Assembly (NCBI GenBank): GCA_016281295.1
Contig: JAEEII010000098.1
Location: forward strand, 1-52,405
Direction: 5' to 3'
Source: Bacteroidales bacterium
Lineage (GTDB): Bacteria > Bacteroidota > Bacteroidia > Bacteroidales > F082
DNA length: 52,405 bases
Positions 1-8,757 of the stretch are shown here, piece by piece. Every line of letters starts with the position of its first letter. Position 1 is the first letter of the stretch. The notes under the pieces were generated by a model. That model was given only the letters and a program-made list of their open reading frames with translations. It was not told where the DNA came from and did not search any database. A program made the position numbers and the translations under genes.

Positions 1-210
1 AACACGCAATAGCTGAACACTACCTAATGTGGAAAAGAAGGCAAAGTTCGCATGGGGAAACCGGTCAAAAAAACCACGGCTTTTCAAAAAACCAGTAAAC
101 CAGATTTCATCAGCGGTTTGTTTGTCCCAGAAATTATAATATTGAACTTGGCCGTTCAAAGAGGTCAGAGCTCTACTCCACTGTTTATAATACTTGACTA
201 CATTCCCCAT
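1..210 (-). CDS. Partial ORF, N-terminal 70 codons of a probable glycosyltransferase-like protein
   Basis: An open frame reads on the minus strand from an ATG at 208-210 to the window edge (70 codons, no stop), overlapping the end of the ATPase gene by 13 bases. The peptide begins MGNVVKYYKQWSRAL and contains QYYNFWDKQTADEIWFTGFL and, near the edge, FAFFSTLGSVQLLRV. The layout (a strand ending in NFW, an acidic stretch, WFT-x-FL, then FFS-x-x-G) resembles the N-termini of some bacterial fucosyltransferase-like (GT10-type) proteins, which is a weak inference from memory. The length, in-frame overlap and aromatic-rich protein-like composition support a real gene. Its function and true family need the missing part. 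Confidence 0.6.
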   Translation of the reverse strand, partial: MGNVVKYYKQWSRALTSLNGQVQYYNFWDKQTADEIWFTGFLKSRGFFDRFPHANFAFFSTLGSVQLLRV

Positions 211-1793
211 ACCACAATTTGTCTATTATTATATGCTTTATTCTCATGCCATATTTTCTCGTCCCATGGTTTGCCTGGAGTACGGTCAAAAATGATAAAA
301 TGCCCTTCGTCAACCGAGCCAGCTTTATCCATATATTCCCAAGTTTGGCGAAGGCCATCCTCTATGGTCTTTTCCAGACTATACCGTTTGATTTTCAGTT
401 CTAACACAACACGCTGAACAGGGCCACCATAATGGTCGGTCAAAGGTTTTCGAATCAACAAGTCGGTACGACCTCGTCCCAAGCCATATTCCCGATCAAT
501 ATAACCATCTCCGTTCACTATTCGTTGAAGGAATGCCTGTAACAGCAACTGCGGCCCACTTTCCTTGTAGTCGAACTTCTCGATCCAGGCATCGGCATTT
601 TGGCGGAAGAATTGTTGGAAGTCAAGCAAAAGCTTCTCCATGTTGAGGCTATTATCAGCATTCAGATACCATAGCGACTGTTGCGTGAGACTCTCTTGTG
701 TGGTCCATGTCAATTCTCTCGGAATAATCTCACGATAAATACCGTTGGCTATACGGACAGGCTTACCTCTGGTTATCAGTCCCATATCGATTACATACTG
801 CATGTCGTCTTGCGGGAACAACGCATCATCAACTTCCATCTCGTTGGCCAGTATCGGTCCTATCACGCGGCGTACACGTTCCTCTTTCAGTTTATCGATC
901 AGAATGTCGATATGCGTCTCACGACGGTAGATGATTCGCTCTTGGGCCTTGTAAATCATTTCGGGAATAATCTTGATGCTACGGTAACGGTTCTCCTTCA
1001 TCTTCATCGTCACTTCGTAAGCCAAAGCATTCACTAACCAGGGCTGGCCTTCGGTAGCCTCCCAAACCATAGGGAAACAGGTCTCGTCAAATTCCTGTCC
1101 TGTCTCTTTTGTATGTTCGAGATAAAGCTCATGAACCTCTTCTTTAGTCATATTACCCAAACGCAGCGACTCAGCCCTAATATTGAATGCTGATCCTCCA
1201 GTTACGATGTCTTGATTGGACAAAACTATACGGTAATCACGCACATCACGCACACCACAAAGGATGATAGACTGGGGGAACTGTTGCGGTCGAGTTGCAT
1301 ATCCTGAGCGAATCTGACGCAACACACTCACCAAACCATCACCCACCAAAGCATCAATCTCATCCAAAAACAACACCAGAGGCTTTTCGAGCAAGATGCA
1401 CAATTCGGTTAAAAGTGTCGAAAGCAGGTTGTCCTTAACTTCCTTTTTTAACCTCATATATAATTCCTCTGGAGTTTTGTTACCAATGATGTATGAAGTT
1501 CTGCTGGCAATTTCCTGACACACCGACCCCACCACTCTCGTCACGTCATTTCGGAATGCCTGACCAGCCTCCACGTTAGCATATACTACAACAAATTCGT
1601 CTCGCACATTCAAATAATCACGCAATGCTAACAAGCAAGTAGTTTTGCCTGTCTGTCGCGGAGCATGCATGACAAAATACTTTTGCTGGCGAATCAAAAG
1701 CAATACCTCATCCAAATCAATCCGTTTCAATGGATCAATATAATAATGAAGATCTGGCTTTATGGGTCCTGCTGTATTGAAAAATCTTTCCAT
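198..1793 (-). CDS. AAA-type ATPase with C-terminal PD-(D/E)XK nuclease-like domain
   Basis: This 531-residue protein has an N-terminal P-loop ATPase with Walker A near residues 44-52 (APRQTGKTT; the usual first glycine is alanine) and a Walker B strand LVLFLDEIDAL. The C-terminal domain has the D...ExK signature of the PD-(D/E)XK fold: Asp444 in GRTDLLI and Glu465-Leu-Lys467. The start FFNTAGPIKPDLHY is typical of a large Bacteroidota paralog family usually labelled ATP-binding protein. Its role is not established; a DNA-related function is inferred from the fold. It lies between the deacetylase gene (15-base gap) and the truncated gene at the window edge, so it is a passenger in the polysaccharide operon. 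A second, distant AAA/nuclease fusion lies at 11897-13519. Confidence 0.85.
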   Translation of the reverse strand: MERFFNTAGPIKPDLHYYIDPLKRIDLDEVLLLIRQQKYFVMHAPRQTGKTTCLLALRDYLNVRDEFVVVYANVEAGQAFRNDVTRVVGSVCQEIASRTSYIIGNKTPEELYMRLKKEVKDNLLSTLLTELCILLEKPLVLFLDEIDALVGDGLVSVLRQIRSGYATRPQQFPQSIILCGVRDVRDYRIVLSNQDIVTGGSAFNIRAESLRLGNMTKEEVHELYLEHTKETGQEFDETCFPMVWEATEGQPWLVNALAYEVTMKMKENRYRSIKIIPEMIYKAQERIIYRRETHIDILIDKLKEERVRRVIGPILANEMEVDDALFPQDDMQYVIDMGLITRGKPVRIANGIYREIIPRELTWTTQESLTQQSLWYLNADNSLNMEKLLLDFQQFFRQNADAWIEKFDYKESGPQLLLQAFLQRIVNGDGYIDREYGLGRGRTDLLIRKPLTDHYGGPVQRVVLELKIKRYSLEKTIEDGLRQTWEYMDKAGSVDEGHFIIFDRTPGKPWDEKIWHENKAYNNRQIVVWGM

Positions 1794-1808
1794 TTTTATG
1801 TTGTAAGT

Positions 1809-2519
1809 TTAGGATTGTCGCAACTCTATACGGTGTAGTTGCAGAGCATCATCACCTTTCCGAACGACACCACCCCAAGCCATTAAACCAGTGCGGAAAC
1901 CACACTCTTTTATAATACCGATTGTATCATCATTATAGGATCCATGAGGATACGAGAAGTGAGCTACAGAATGCCCTAAAAGGCTTTCCAGGTCTTGTTT
2001 CGATTGTTTTATCTCAACCCGTTGCTCTTGAACTGAAAGGTTTTCGAGCTTGGGATGAGTGATTGTATGAGCACATATAGTACACAAGGGCTCAGCGTCA
2101 AGGTTAAGCAACTCATCACGGCTCAATCCTAACCGTTCATTGGGATACCACCACATCGATTGCTTATTATCAATAAAACCTGTGGTGACATATACCGTAA
2201 AGGGTACTTGTTCTTTTTTCAAAATCGGCAACGCGTCAGTGTAGTTGTCACGGTACCCATCATCAAAAGTGATACAAACAAATGGTTTATCCACTCTCCC
2301 CTTTTCAAGAATTTCGCTCACTTCATCAATGGAAACAAAGCGAAAGCCCTTTTGCTTATATTCCTTTATCGTTTGCTCTAAAAAGTCAGGAGTGATTTCC
2401 AGCTCACGGTTTTCTCCTTCACTACGATGTACCACAACACGATGAAGCATCAAGATGCGACCCAATTCGGGATGCGACAACTTATATAATTTACGCTTGA
2501 TACGATACCGGATAGTCAT
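1809..2519 (-). CDS. Polysaccharide deacetylase family protein (CE4-like)
   Basis: This 236-residue protein is read from the ATG at 2519, which follows the previous stop by two bases. A longer frame from 2543 would overlap the upstream gene and start MCCVSEIA. NodB-type motifs are visible: TFDDGY at residues 84-89 with the catalytic and metal-binding aspartates, then CAHTITHP with the two metal histidines, then SYPHG. The family removes N- or O-acetyl groups from glycans using a divalent metal. There is no signal peptide, and the positively charged N-terminus (MTIRYRIKRKLYKL) suggests a cytoplasmic or membrane-associated enzyme that modifies a lipid-linked intermediate. It is co-transcribed with the neighbouring glycosyltransferases. 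The substrate cannot be read from sequence. Confidence 0.85.
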   Translation of the reverse strand: MTIRYRIKRKLYKLSHPELGRILMLHRVVVHRSEGENRELEITPDFLEQTIKEYKQKGFRFVSIDEVSEILEKGRVDKPFVCITFDDGYRDNYTDALPILKKEQVPFTVYVTTGFIDNKQSMWWYPNERLGLSRDELLNLDAEPLCTICAHTITHPKLENLSVQEQRVEIKQSKQDLESLLGHSVAHFSYPHGSYNDDTIGIIKECGFRTGLMAWGGVVRKGDDALQLHRIELRQS

Positions 2520-2521
2520 TG

Positions 2522-3295
2522 CTATTTCCGAAACACAGCACACATTTTATTAATTACAGAAATCCTTTTCATTCGTAATCGAGTTGCCCAAATAGGAAAA
2601 TCTCTCATCAATTCCCAATCTCCTTCAGTGAAAATTTCCTCAACAGGTAACTCCACACCACCATATTTCACCATCAAAATACTAAAAACACTCTGATCAT
2701 GGCGGTGTTCATGAAAACTGGGATTATTGGGAAGCTTGGAAAACGAGTCATCAACCAGATTATGATGGAAGTGAACGACATAGAACCACTCATCTACAAG
2801 GTGTTGAGAAGTTCTCTTTTTCTGTATGATAACACACGTCCCTGCCACTTGCCCGTGATCCATATAAACAGAATCGCCTAATACTCCGAAATAATCAAAC
2901 AAATCCGCTTTTGTCCAATCAGCCTCACGAAAGTGCTGATCAAACCCAAGAACGCCACAAGAGCTTTCTGTAACCATCAACAAATAATCTTTCAATCTTT
3001 GAATCCCATTAGAGTTCAAGGTACAACCTGCATCGGCATAAACCAAATAATCACCCTCTTCCATACGATCCATCACACGTCGAATGAGATAAGGCTTCCA
3101 TTGCCAATAGCCAAAACCACGTTCTGACCAGCGATCTTTGTATTTCTTAAAATACCAAGGCTCCAACATTTTCTCATCACCCACATAAATATGATCAAAA
3201 AACTGCATCTCCTTAGCTTCACGTTTAATGCGTTTTTGAGAAGCATAAAGTCTATTCGCAAAGGAAACAAAGTAAACGTTTTGATTGTTAAACAT
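2522..3295 (-). CDS. Putative glycosyltransferase (GT-A-like, capsular type)
   Basis: This 257-residue protein has features of a small family found in polysaccharide loci: RGFGYWQWKPYLI near residue 60, VYADAGC (a DxD-like metal-binding turn) near residue 88, and a later HRHDQSVFS segment. These suggest a GT-A nucleotide-sugar fold working on the cytoplasmic face of the membrane. No signal peptide or membrane helix is seen. It is followed two bases later by the deacetylase gene. The 213-base gap upstream contains a possible promoter (3397-3404), so it may head a separate transcript. Donor and acceptor are unknown. Confidence 0.7.
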   Translation of the reverse strand: MFNNQNVYFVSFANRLYASQKRIKREAKEMQFFDHIYVGDEKMLEPWYFKKYKDRWSERGFGYWQWKPYLIRRVMDRMEEGDYLVYADAGCTLNSNGIQRLKDYLLMVTESSCGVLGFDQHFREADWTKADLFDYFGVLGDSVYMDHGQVAGTCVIIQKKRTSQHLVDEWFYVVHFHHNLVDDSFSKLPNNPSFHEHRHDQSVFSILMVKYGGVELPVEEIFTEGDWELMRDFPIWATRLRMKRISVINKMCAVFRK

Positions 3296-3396
3296 AATTA
3301 TTCTGGTTTAATTTCCTTTTAACCAATAGTAAAAATAATTGAAAAAGATATTGTTGTTGCAAAAAACCGCCTATTCACAATCTTTCTTATTCAGAG

Positions 3397-3404
3397 CAAA
3401 AATA
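3397..3404 (-). promoter_or_regulatory. Candidate Bacteroidota -7 element
   Basis: On the minus strand this reads TATTTTTG, an exact match to TAnnTTTG. It lies about 100 bases upstream of the glycosyltransferase start at 3295, inside the 213-base AT-rich gap 3296-3508. A TTG-containing -33 partner can be placed roughly 18-20 bases upstream but is weak. The AT-rich background makes chance matches possible. Confidence 0.4.
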
Positions 3405-3508
3405 AAAAATACAAATTCTCATCAATATGACATGATGATTACCAAAAAATAGTCCTATATGTTACAGATAGAAATAGTCTATTCATTATTTTTTCTTGTT
3501 TTATCCAT

Positions 3509-4525
3509 TCAAACTTTCCTCTTCCCCAGCACACTCTTAATCAGTAATTTGTTACGGTTCCTGACTGGTATCACTGATAATAACCCACTTTTAAAAAAGC
3601 TAAAATAACCATTTACACTATATTTTTTCTCGAAATAGGTTTTTTCCACATAATCCAAAGCACCGTATGCAATATGTGATTGAAACTTCTTTCTTAAAGC
3701 CTTGTCATCATAATGGCCATGGGTGTTTCGGCTTACAAGAAGGTCCGCAAAATGTTTCAATTCCTCAACGCTTGTTTTTCCTTTCACAACACAAGGGACA
3801 AAGACATTCAAGAAATAGCTTTTTTCATCCTCACTAAAACCATCATTCAGCCAATCCAGCATCCTAAGCCTCACCATGTTCGACTTCTCAATCTGCGCCT
3901 GACGTTTGGCGGTGGAGATTTGCGTTTCGTGCGTGCGGTAATGGAACAAGGTACGTTGCACATTATAGACTTGAGTGACTCGGTAGGCATTGGACCACAT
4001 CATATAATCCTCAGCGGGAAATGCAGCAGTACTATAACGGAAGTTATGATCCACAAACACACTGCGCCTCAACACTGGCACAATCACAGTGCAGCCGAAC
4101 AGCATTTGAGCTTTGGAGTCCTCATGCCATTCCGGAAATCTGACCAGTGAGGTCTTGGTGCCAAAAAACTGGAAGCCAAAGCTACAGACCCCCACTTCGG
4201 GATGGCTATCCAAGACTTTTATTCCAGTCTCCAACCAGTCAGGTTCAGCGATATCATCGCCATCCATACGAGCCACCAGTTCTGAGTCAATCAAATCCAA
4301 TCCTCGATTAAGATTATCAGCCAAACCCACGTTGTTAGGGAATGCCGCAATGCGAATTCGAGGATCGTCAATGGCTCTCACATGAGCCAAGGTATCGTCG
4401 GATGAAGCGTCATCAACGACCAAAAGGTCGAAATCCTTAAAAGTCTGGTTAAGGACGCTTTGAATGGCTTCGTCCACCCAAAGAGCGACATTATAGGTCG
4501 GCATCAAAACAGTTATGCGTGACAT
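3509..4525 (-). CDS. Glycosyltransferase family 2
   Basis: This 338-residue protein has a clear GT2 GT-A domain at its N-terminus: SRITVLMPTYN, DFDLLVVDDASSDDT near residues 31-45, and the metal-binding ARMDGDD at residues 85-91. The C-terminal third is a variable region ending in basic residues, possibly membrane-associated. It would transfer a sugar from a nucleotide donor to the growing lipid-linked repeat unit. Its start overlaps the end of the next upstream GT2 gene by 13 bases, implying translational coupling. The gene ends before a 213-base AT-rich gap that may separate two transcripts. Confidence 0.92.
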   Translation of the reverse strand: MSRITVLMPTYNVALWVDEAIQSVLNQTFKDFDLLVVDDASSDDTLAHVRAIDDPRIRIAAFPNNVGLADNLNRGLDLIDSELVARMDGDDIAEPDWLETGIKVLDSHPEVGVCSFGFQFFGTKTSLVRFPEWHEDSKAQMLFGCTVIVPVLRRSVFVDHNFRYSTAAFPAEDYMMWSNAYRVTQVYNVQRTLFHYRTHETQISTAKRQAQIEKSNMVRLRMLDWLNDGFSEDEKSYFLNVFVPCVVKGKTSVEELKHFADLLVSRNTHGHYDDKALRKKFQSHIAYGALDYVEKTYFEKKYSVNGYFSFFKSGLLSVIPVRNRNKLLIKSVLGKRKV

Positions 4526-5388
4526 AAGGCGTTCTTTATTTTCTTTGCTGTCTTCTTAGGCCTATAAAAAAGCCAATACCAGCTGCTAAACTTCAGTCCT
4601 CTATTCATGGTGAACTTCAGTCGCTCCATTCCTTTCATATTATCGGCGATACTGATAAAGAACTTGCGTTTCATCTCAGGATGTGCATCAAACGCTCTGT
4701 CGAAGTCGTCAAAATAGCGCAACCGCATTTCAAGCAGTTTCTGTGCGATTTCTTTTTTGCGCGACATGGTCAGGGTCTCATCCCCGACTCCTGTATAATA
4801 AAGCACTTTATAGATTTTCCCGATAGGATATTTCAGCCAGATACGCACCCAATAGTCATAATCCTCAACGAGGAACAAGGTAGTGTCGTATCCCCCTACT
4901 GTCTCGAGCACCTCGCGACGATACATAAAAGCATAACACACACAATTATATAGCGGAAGATATAATTGAGGGTCAGGATGATGCACTTCATAGAGCTGTT
5001 CTCCTGTCTTTAAGCTGAAAGCAGCATAGCAGGAGGTGACGAGTCCTTTGTCCGGGTTTTGATCCAGGTAATTGACAAACTCCTCCAACATGGTTTCGCC
5101 CATACGATTATCATGCGAGGTCCATGTCAGGTATTTGCCTTTTGCCTCTTGAAAGCCTCGATTCAACGCACCGGGCAATTTAAGATTATGCTCATTGTTG
5201 ATAATACGAATGCGGCTGTCTTTCTCGGCATATTGTTGCATGATTTCCAACGAGTTGTCTTTAGAGCAATCGTTGACAAGAATAAGCTCCCAGTCGGTGA
5301 AGGTTTGAGCCAACACACTATCCAGTGACTGGGCTAAGAAGCCAGCGCCATTATAACAGGGAAGAACAATGGAAACTACAGGCAACAT
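4513..5388 (-). CDS. Glycosyltransferase family 2
   Basis: This 291-residue GT2 enzyme starts MLPVVSIVLPCYN. The ATG at 5388 is preferred to an in-frame TTG nine bases upstream. VSIVLPCYN and ILVNDCSKDNS are the canonical nucleotide-binding strands. At the expected DxD position it has TWTSHDN near residue 90, so the usual acidic pair is reduced to one aspartate, a variation seen in some GT2 enzymes. A late VEDYDYWVR segment fits the acceptor and catalytic-base region. It sits between the WbsX gene (10-base gap) and another GT2 gene (13-base overlap), as a repeat-unit assembly enzyme. Confidence 0.9.
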   Translation of the reverse strand: MLPVVSIVLPCYNGAGFLAQSLDSVLAQTFTDWELILVNDCSKDNSLEIMQQYAEKDSRIRIINNEHNLKLPGALNRGFQEAKGKYLTWTSHDNRMGETMLEEFVNYLDQNPDKGLVTSCYAAFSLKTGEQLYEVHHPDPQLYLPLYNCVCYAFMYRREVLETVGGYDTTLFLVEDYDYWVRIWLKYPIGKIYKVLYYTGVGDETLTMSRKKEIAQKLLEMRLRYFDDFDRAFDAHPEMKRKFFISIADNMKGMERLKFTMNRGLKFSSWYWLFYRPKKTAKKIKNALCHA

Positions 5389-5398
5389 ATTACACAAA

Positions 5399-6487
5399 TT
5401 ACAATTCGTCTATACAATCTTTTAAAACATTCAAAAACTGGTGGCCATATTTCAAGTCCGGTTCCATATAGTTACCCTCTGCCCATTCATTCCATGACTT
5501 TAAAAAAACAATAGAATCTTCATTAGCTTTATTTTTAGTTAGACTGAGTATTTGTGACACATGTTTCCGAAATGTTTCTGGTGTATAATTATTCATAATT
5601 AGTCCTTCTCGACCAGTACGAGGACTATGATCCCATCCAGAAATAATAGTAGGATAAATATGAGGATCTTTGTCCATTTTATTGTAAAAGAATGGGGAAG
5701 CTTTATCATAATCAATCAATCTAGGCGGTAGTTTTTCGCCACGAATACGATTTCTTAAACGATTAAAAAAAGAACGATTAGGCAGATGACCATAAAAGTC
5801 CTCTAAACGAATAGTAGTAATAGCATTCATACCCAATTGTTGCATTTTTTCCAAACCGTTTTCCTCAGTAAAAAGCGAAAGACCTATAAAATAGATTCCA
5901 GACAAACCATTCTTAACAGCTAAAGACTGCCAAAGACTCACAAAAACGTGGATATCTGGAATTCTTTCGGGATAGTATATTACAAAAACAGGACAATCAT
6001 TCTGTTTAATGTAACGATGATCATGAAAAGCGGGAAGAAGAGTATAAAAATGTGCCGTGTAATCGTCAACGCCACCGTATTGTTGTTCAATTAACACTTT
6101 TCGATTCTTTAAACCATGATCAAATCCTTTCCACGACTCATTTGCCCAAGCAAGACAGAACGGAAAATCCGGATCCCCGGAAGAAAGGACTTCATTAAAA
6201 GGACGTTCTAACAACCGTTTCCCATTGCCAAACCAATAATGCCAATAACAAAAACCATAAATTCCATATTGAGCAGCTAAATCAGCCTGAGCCTTTCTTG
6301 TTTCAGGAACACGCAAGTCATAATAGCCTAAATCAGCAGGCACACGAGGCTGATAGTGCCCTGAGAAGAGTGGTTTAGCCTTCCCAACATTTGTCCATTC
6401 TGTAAAGCCTTTACCCCACCATTCATCATTTTCCGGAATGGGATGAAATTGTGGTAAATAATATGCAATAACCTTAGGTTTTACCAT
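5399..6487 (-). CDS. WbsX-like glycan-processing protein (GH99-like fold)
   Basis: This 362-residue protein begins VKPKVIAYYLPQFHPIPEND and continues with WWGKGFTEWTNV, YGIYGFCYWHYWF near residues 95-107 and, close to the C-terminus, FLKSWNEWAEGNYMEPD. These are the hallmarks of the WbsX family (Pfam Glyco_tran_WbsX), related to GH99 endo-mannosidases and common in O-antigen and capsule loci. Whether members act as transferases or hydrolases is unsettled. The gene is visibly AT-richer than most genes around it, as is the adjoining 3' part of wzt, which suggests the two were acquired or exchanged together. Confidence 0.88.
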   Translation of the reverse strand: MVKPKVIAYYLPQFHPIPENDEWWGKGFTEWTNVGKAKPLFSGHYQPRVPADLGYYDLRVPETRKAQADLAAQYGIYGFCYWHYWFGNGKRLLERPFNEVLSSGDPDFPFCLAWANESWKGFDHGLKNRKVLIEQQYGGVDDYTAHFYTLLPAFHDHRYIKQNDCPVFVIYYPERIPDIHVFVSLWQSLAVKNGLSGIYFIGLSLFTEENGLEKMQQLGMNAITTIRLEDFYGHLPNRSFFNRLRNRIRGEKLPPRLIDYDKASPFFYNKMDKDPHIYPTIISGWDHSPRTGREGLIMNNYTPETFRKHVSQILSLTKNKANEDSIVFLKSWNEWAEGNYMEPDLKYGHQFLNVLKDCIDEL

Positions 6488-6506
6488 ACAATATTTCTAA
6501 GAATTA

Positions 6507-7799
6507 TTAAACTTGATTTCCTGATGCTACACGCTTATAATCAACAAGCCAAGGCTCTCTAATAATGCTGCTTTTTATATCAATGTTTTCTGAAAAAGCG
6601 TTGATCTTACTATTCTCATCAATATCTATCCGAAACGAAAGGAATGTATCTTCACCAGCATAATTCTTAATCTCCTTTTCAGCAACATCAAAAACAATCG
6701 TATAATCACCTTCACTTAAAGTATGCGGCGGGATTCTGAAATGAAACTCATACTCACCTATTTCCAAACTCGTACGACCATCTTGGTCATTATAATCAGC
6801 ACGAGCCAACGGATGCTGGAAACTACTATAGACATTGAAACCGATCACAAGAGAACCAACAAATTCATTCACTCTAACTCCGAACGATACATCGATTTCA
6901 GAGTTAGGAGTAAGCATGCCTTGCTCTTTATAAGAGACCTTTGCCCAAAGCAAATTAAGCTTGTCAGTTCTGTTAGGAGTTTTATTCAGATATTCCTTCT
7001 GAATTACTTGATTTGACAAGTACTTTTGTATGGTATCAGAAGCAGTTCCCATAAACGAAACCATGCCGTTTTTCAACAAGACTCCGTGATAACACAGCCG
7101 TTGCACACTTGCCATATTATGAGAGACAAACAACACAGTCCTTCCTTCTCCCCTGCTCACATCTTGCATCTTGCCAATAGCCTTCTTTTGGAACTCCGCG
7201 TCACCTACGGCCAACACCTCATCTACCACAAGGATTTCAGGGTCGAGATGTGCTGCCACAGCAAAACCAAGGCGCACCATCATACCACTAGAATAACGCT
7301 TCACAGGGGTGTCAATATATCGTTCACAGCCAGAGAAATCCACAATTTCATCTAGTTTTCGAGTGATTTCTGGTTTGGTCATCCCCAAGATAGCTCCATT
7401 CATGTAAATATTCTCGCGACCTGTCATCTCTTGATGGAAGCCTGTTCCCACTTCGAGCAAGGAACCAATACGACCTCTTGCCTTAATAGTTCCTGTAGTT
7501 GGACCAGTAACACGGGACAACAATTTCAGCAACGTGCTCTTTCCTGCACCGTTCTTGCCAATAATACCGACCACATCGCCTTGTTCCACCTTGAAGTCTA
7601 TATCCTTCAAAGCCCAAACGTATTCGCTATCACCCTTGGAGCTACGGTCGTTGGTGTCGCCAATCTTCAAATAAGGGTCTTCCTTGTGCAGGACGGATGT
7701 CTGCCACCAACGATTTAAGTCGTGACTAAGGGTTTTAGTTGAAACCAAGCCCAAACGATACTGCTTGCTGATATTGTTAAATTCGATTGCTGTTGGCAT
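6507..7799 (-). CDS. wzt: ABC-transporter ATPase for polysaccharide export, with carbohydrate-binding tail
   Basis: This 430-residue Wzt-type ATPase has Walker A GKNGAGKST at residues 81-89, an ABC signature around VKRYSSGM and a Walker B/D-loop ILVVDEVLAVGD. An extra loop of about 30 residues (roughly 30-60) precedes the core, as in other polysaccharide exporters. Residues from about 260 form a C-terminal beta-sandwich like the Wzt-C domain, which recognises the finished chain. It would power export across the inner membrane with the Wzm permease at 16134-17012, about 8.3 kb upstream in the same direction. GC content drops from about 52% to under 40% at the domain boundary near 7020 (hand counts). 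Confidence 0.93.
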   Translation of the reverse strand: MPTAIEFNNISKQYRLGLVSTKTLSHDLNRWWQTSVLHKEDPYLKIGDTNDRSSKGDSEYVWALKDIDFKVEQGDVVGIIGKNGAGKSTLLKLLSRVTGPTTGTIKARGRIGSLLEVGTGFHQEMTGRENIYMNGAILGMTKPEITRKLDEIVDFSGCERYIDTPVKRYSSGMMVRLGFAVAAHLDPEILVVDEVLAVGDAEFQKKAIGKMQDVSRGEGRTVLFVSHNMASVQRLCYHGVLLKNGMVSFMGTASDTIQKYLSNQVIQKEYLNKTPNRTDKLNLLWAKVSYKEQGMLTPNSEIDVSFGVRVNEFVGSLVIGFNVYSSFQHPLARADYNDQDGRTSLEIGEYEFHFRIPPHTLSEGDYTIVFDVAEKEIKNYAGEDTFLSFRIDIDENSKINAFSENIDIKSSIIREPWLVDYKRVASGNQV

Positions 7800-7825
7800 T
7801 TTTATTACTTTTTAGTCAACTGTGG

Positions 7826-8737
7826 TTATCCATTAAGATAGCCTTGATAATAATCATCTATATACTCTTTTAATGAGACACGCCAATCCCGCATTGCATT
7901 AACGCCCCGAAGATTCAACTTACGAGTCCAAAGACGTTCACATGCAGGACGATCGGCGAAATATTCCTTAGCAAAATAATCCGATGAAACAACATGAACC
8001 TTAATGCGGTCTTGCCATCCAAGAATCTTAAGCAATTCCTCGCAAACCTCCAAACGGCTCGTCTGCCCTTCGCAAACACAATTATACAAACCCCAATACT
8101 CTTTTTCGAGGAGGTTCTTCACTGTCTTGGCAAAGTCCTGAGTATAGGTGGGGGTGCCATCCTTGTCATTGACCACATAGAGCTCCTTTTTGCCTTCTTT
8201 GAGCTGACGCATAATCTTTTGAACAAACTTCTTATCCTTGGAAGGTCCCGCCCCCATCATCCAACCAGCCCGACAAACTAAATACCTGCGTGCGTTCTCA
8301 ATCACGAAACGTTCACCCATATACTTAGACCGGGCATACACTCCTAAAGGGTTAGGCTGATCCCAATCATCGTACAGTTTTTTCTTGCCGTCGAAGATGC
8401 CTGCTGTGCTTACATACAGGAGAGGGATATCCAAAGCATTAGCGATATAAACAGCATTTTCCACACACAATGTGTTGGTCAGGTAGGTTTCATCGGCATG
8501 CTGCTCACACCATTCCAAATCAGTATAAGCCCCCAAATGGAATAGGTAGTCCGGAGCAAAATCCTCCACATCTTTGCGGTATGCCTCATAGTCTCGAAAA
8601 TCGAGAAAAGAAAGCCATTCGGCATTGACATCCTTATCCGTACATTTAAGAAGGTACGCTTCGTTGAACTGGCGAAAAAAAGCCTCGCCAAGCATGCCTC
8701 CACAACCAGCTATGTAGATTTTTTTCTTTTCACCCAT
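7826..8737 (-). CDS. RmlD-like NAD(P)-dependent sugar-nucleotide reductase/epimerase
   Basis: This 303-residue Rossmann protein has the nucleotide-binding turn GCGGMLGE near residues 11-18 and the SDR active-site pair in YARSKYMGE. It also has a THR-like STAGIFDG segment. It fits the RmlD (dTDP-4-dehydrorhamnose reductase-like) branch of extended SDRs better than UDP-sugar epimerases. No rmlA, rmlB or rmlC is present here, so a rhamnose pathway would need genes elsewhere. Alternatively it acts on another activated sugar. It lies 26 bases upstream of wzt and 20 bases after a GT8 gene in the same operon. Confidence 0.85.
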   Translation of the reverse strand: MGEKKKIYIAGCGGMLGEAFFRQFNEAYLLKCTDKDVNAEWLSFLDFRDYEAYRKDVEDFAPDYLFHLGAYTDLEWCEQHADETYLTNTLCVENAVYIANALDIPLLYVSTAGIFDGKKKLYDDWDQPNPLGVYARSKYMGERFVIENARRYLVCRAGWMMGAGPSKDKKFVQKIMRQLKEGKKELYVVNDKDGTPTYTQDFAKTVKNLLEKEYWGLYNCVCEGQTSRLEVCEELLKILGWQDRIKVHVVSSDYFAKEYFADRPACERLWTRKLNLRGVNAMRDWRVSLKEYIDDYYQGYLNG

Positions 8738-8757
8738 CTCTTGGTTCTTCTACGTTC

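Noticed and set aside
52..417. Plus-strand ORF of 121 codons at the left edge
   Set aside because: It is opposite the ATPase gene and the partial ORF at 1-210, both better supported.
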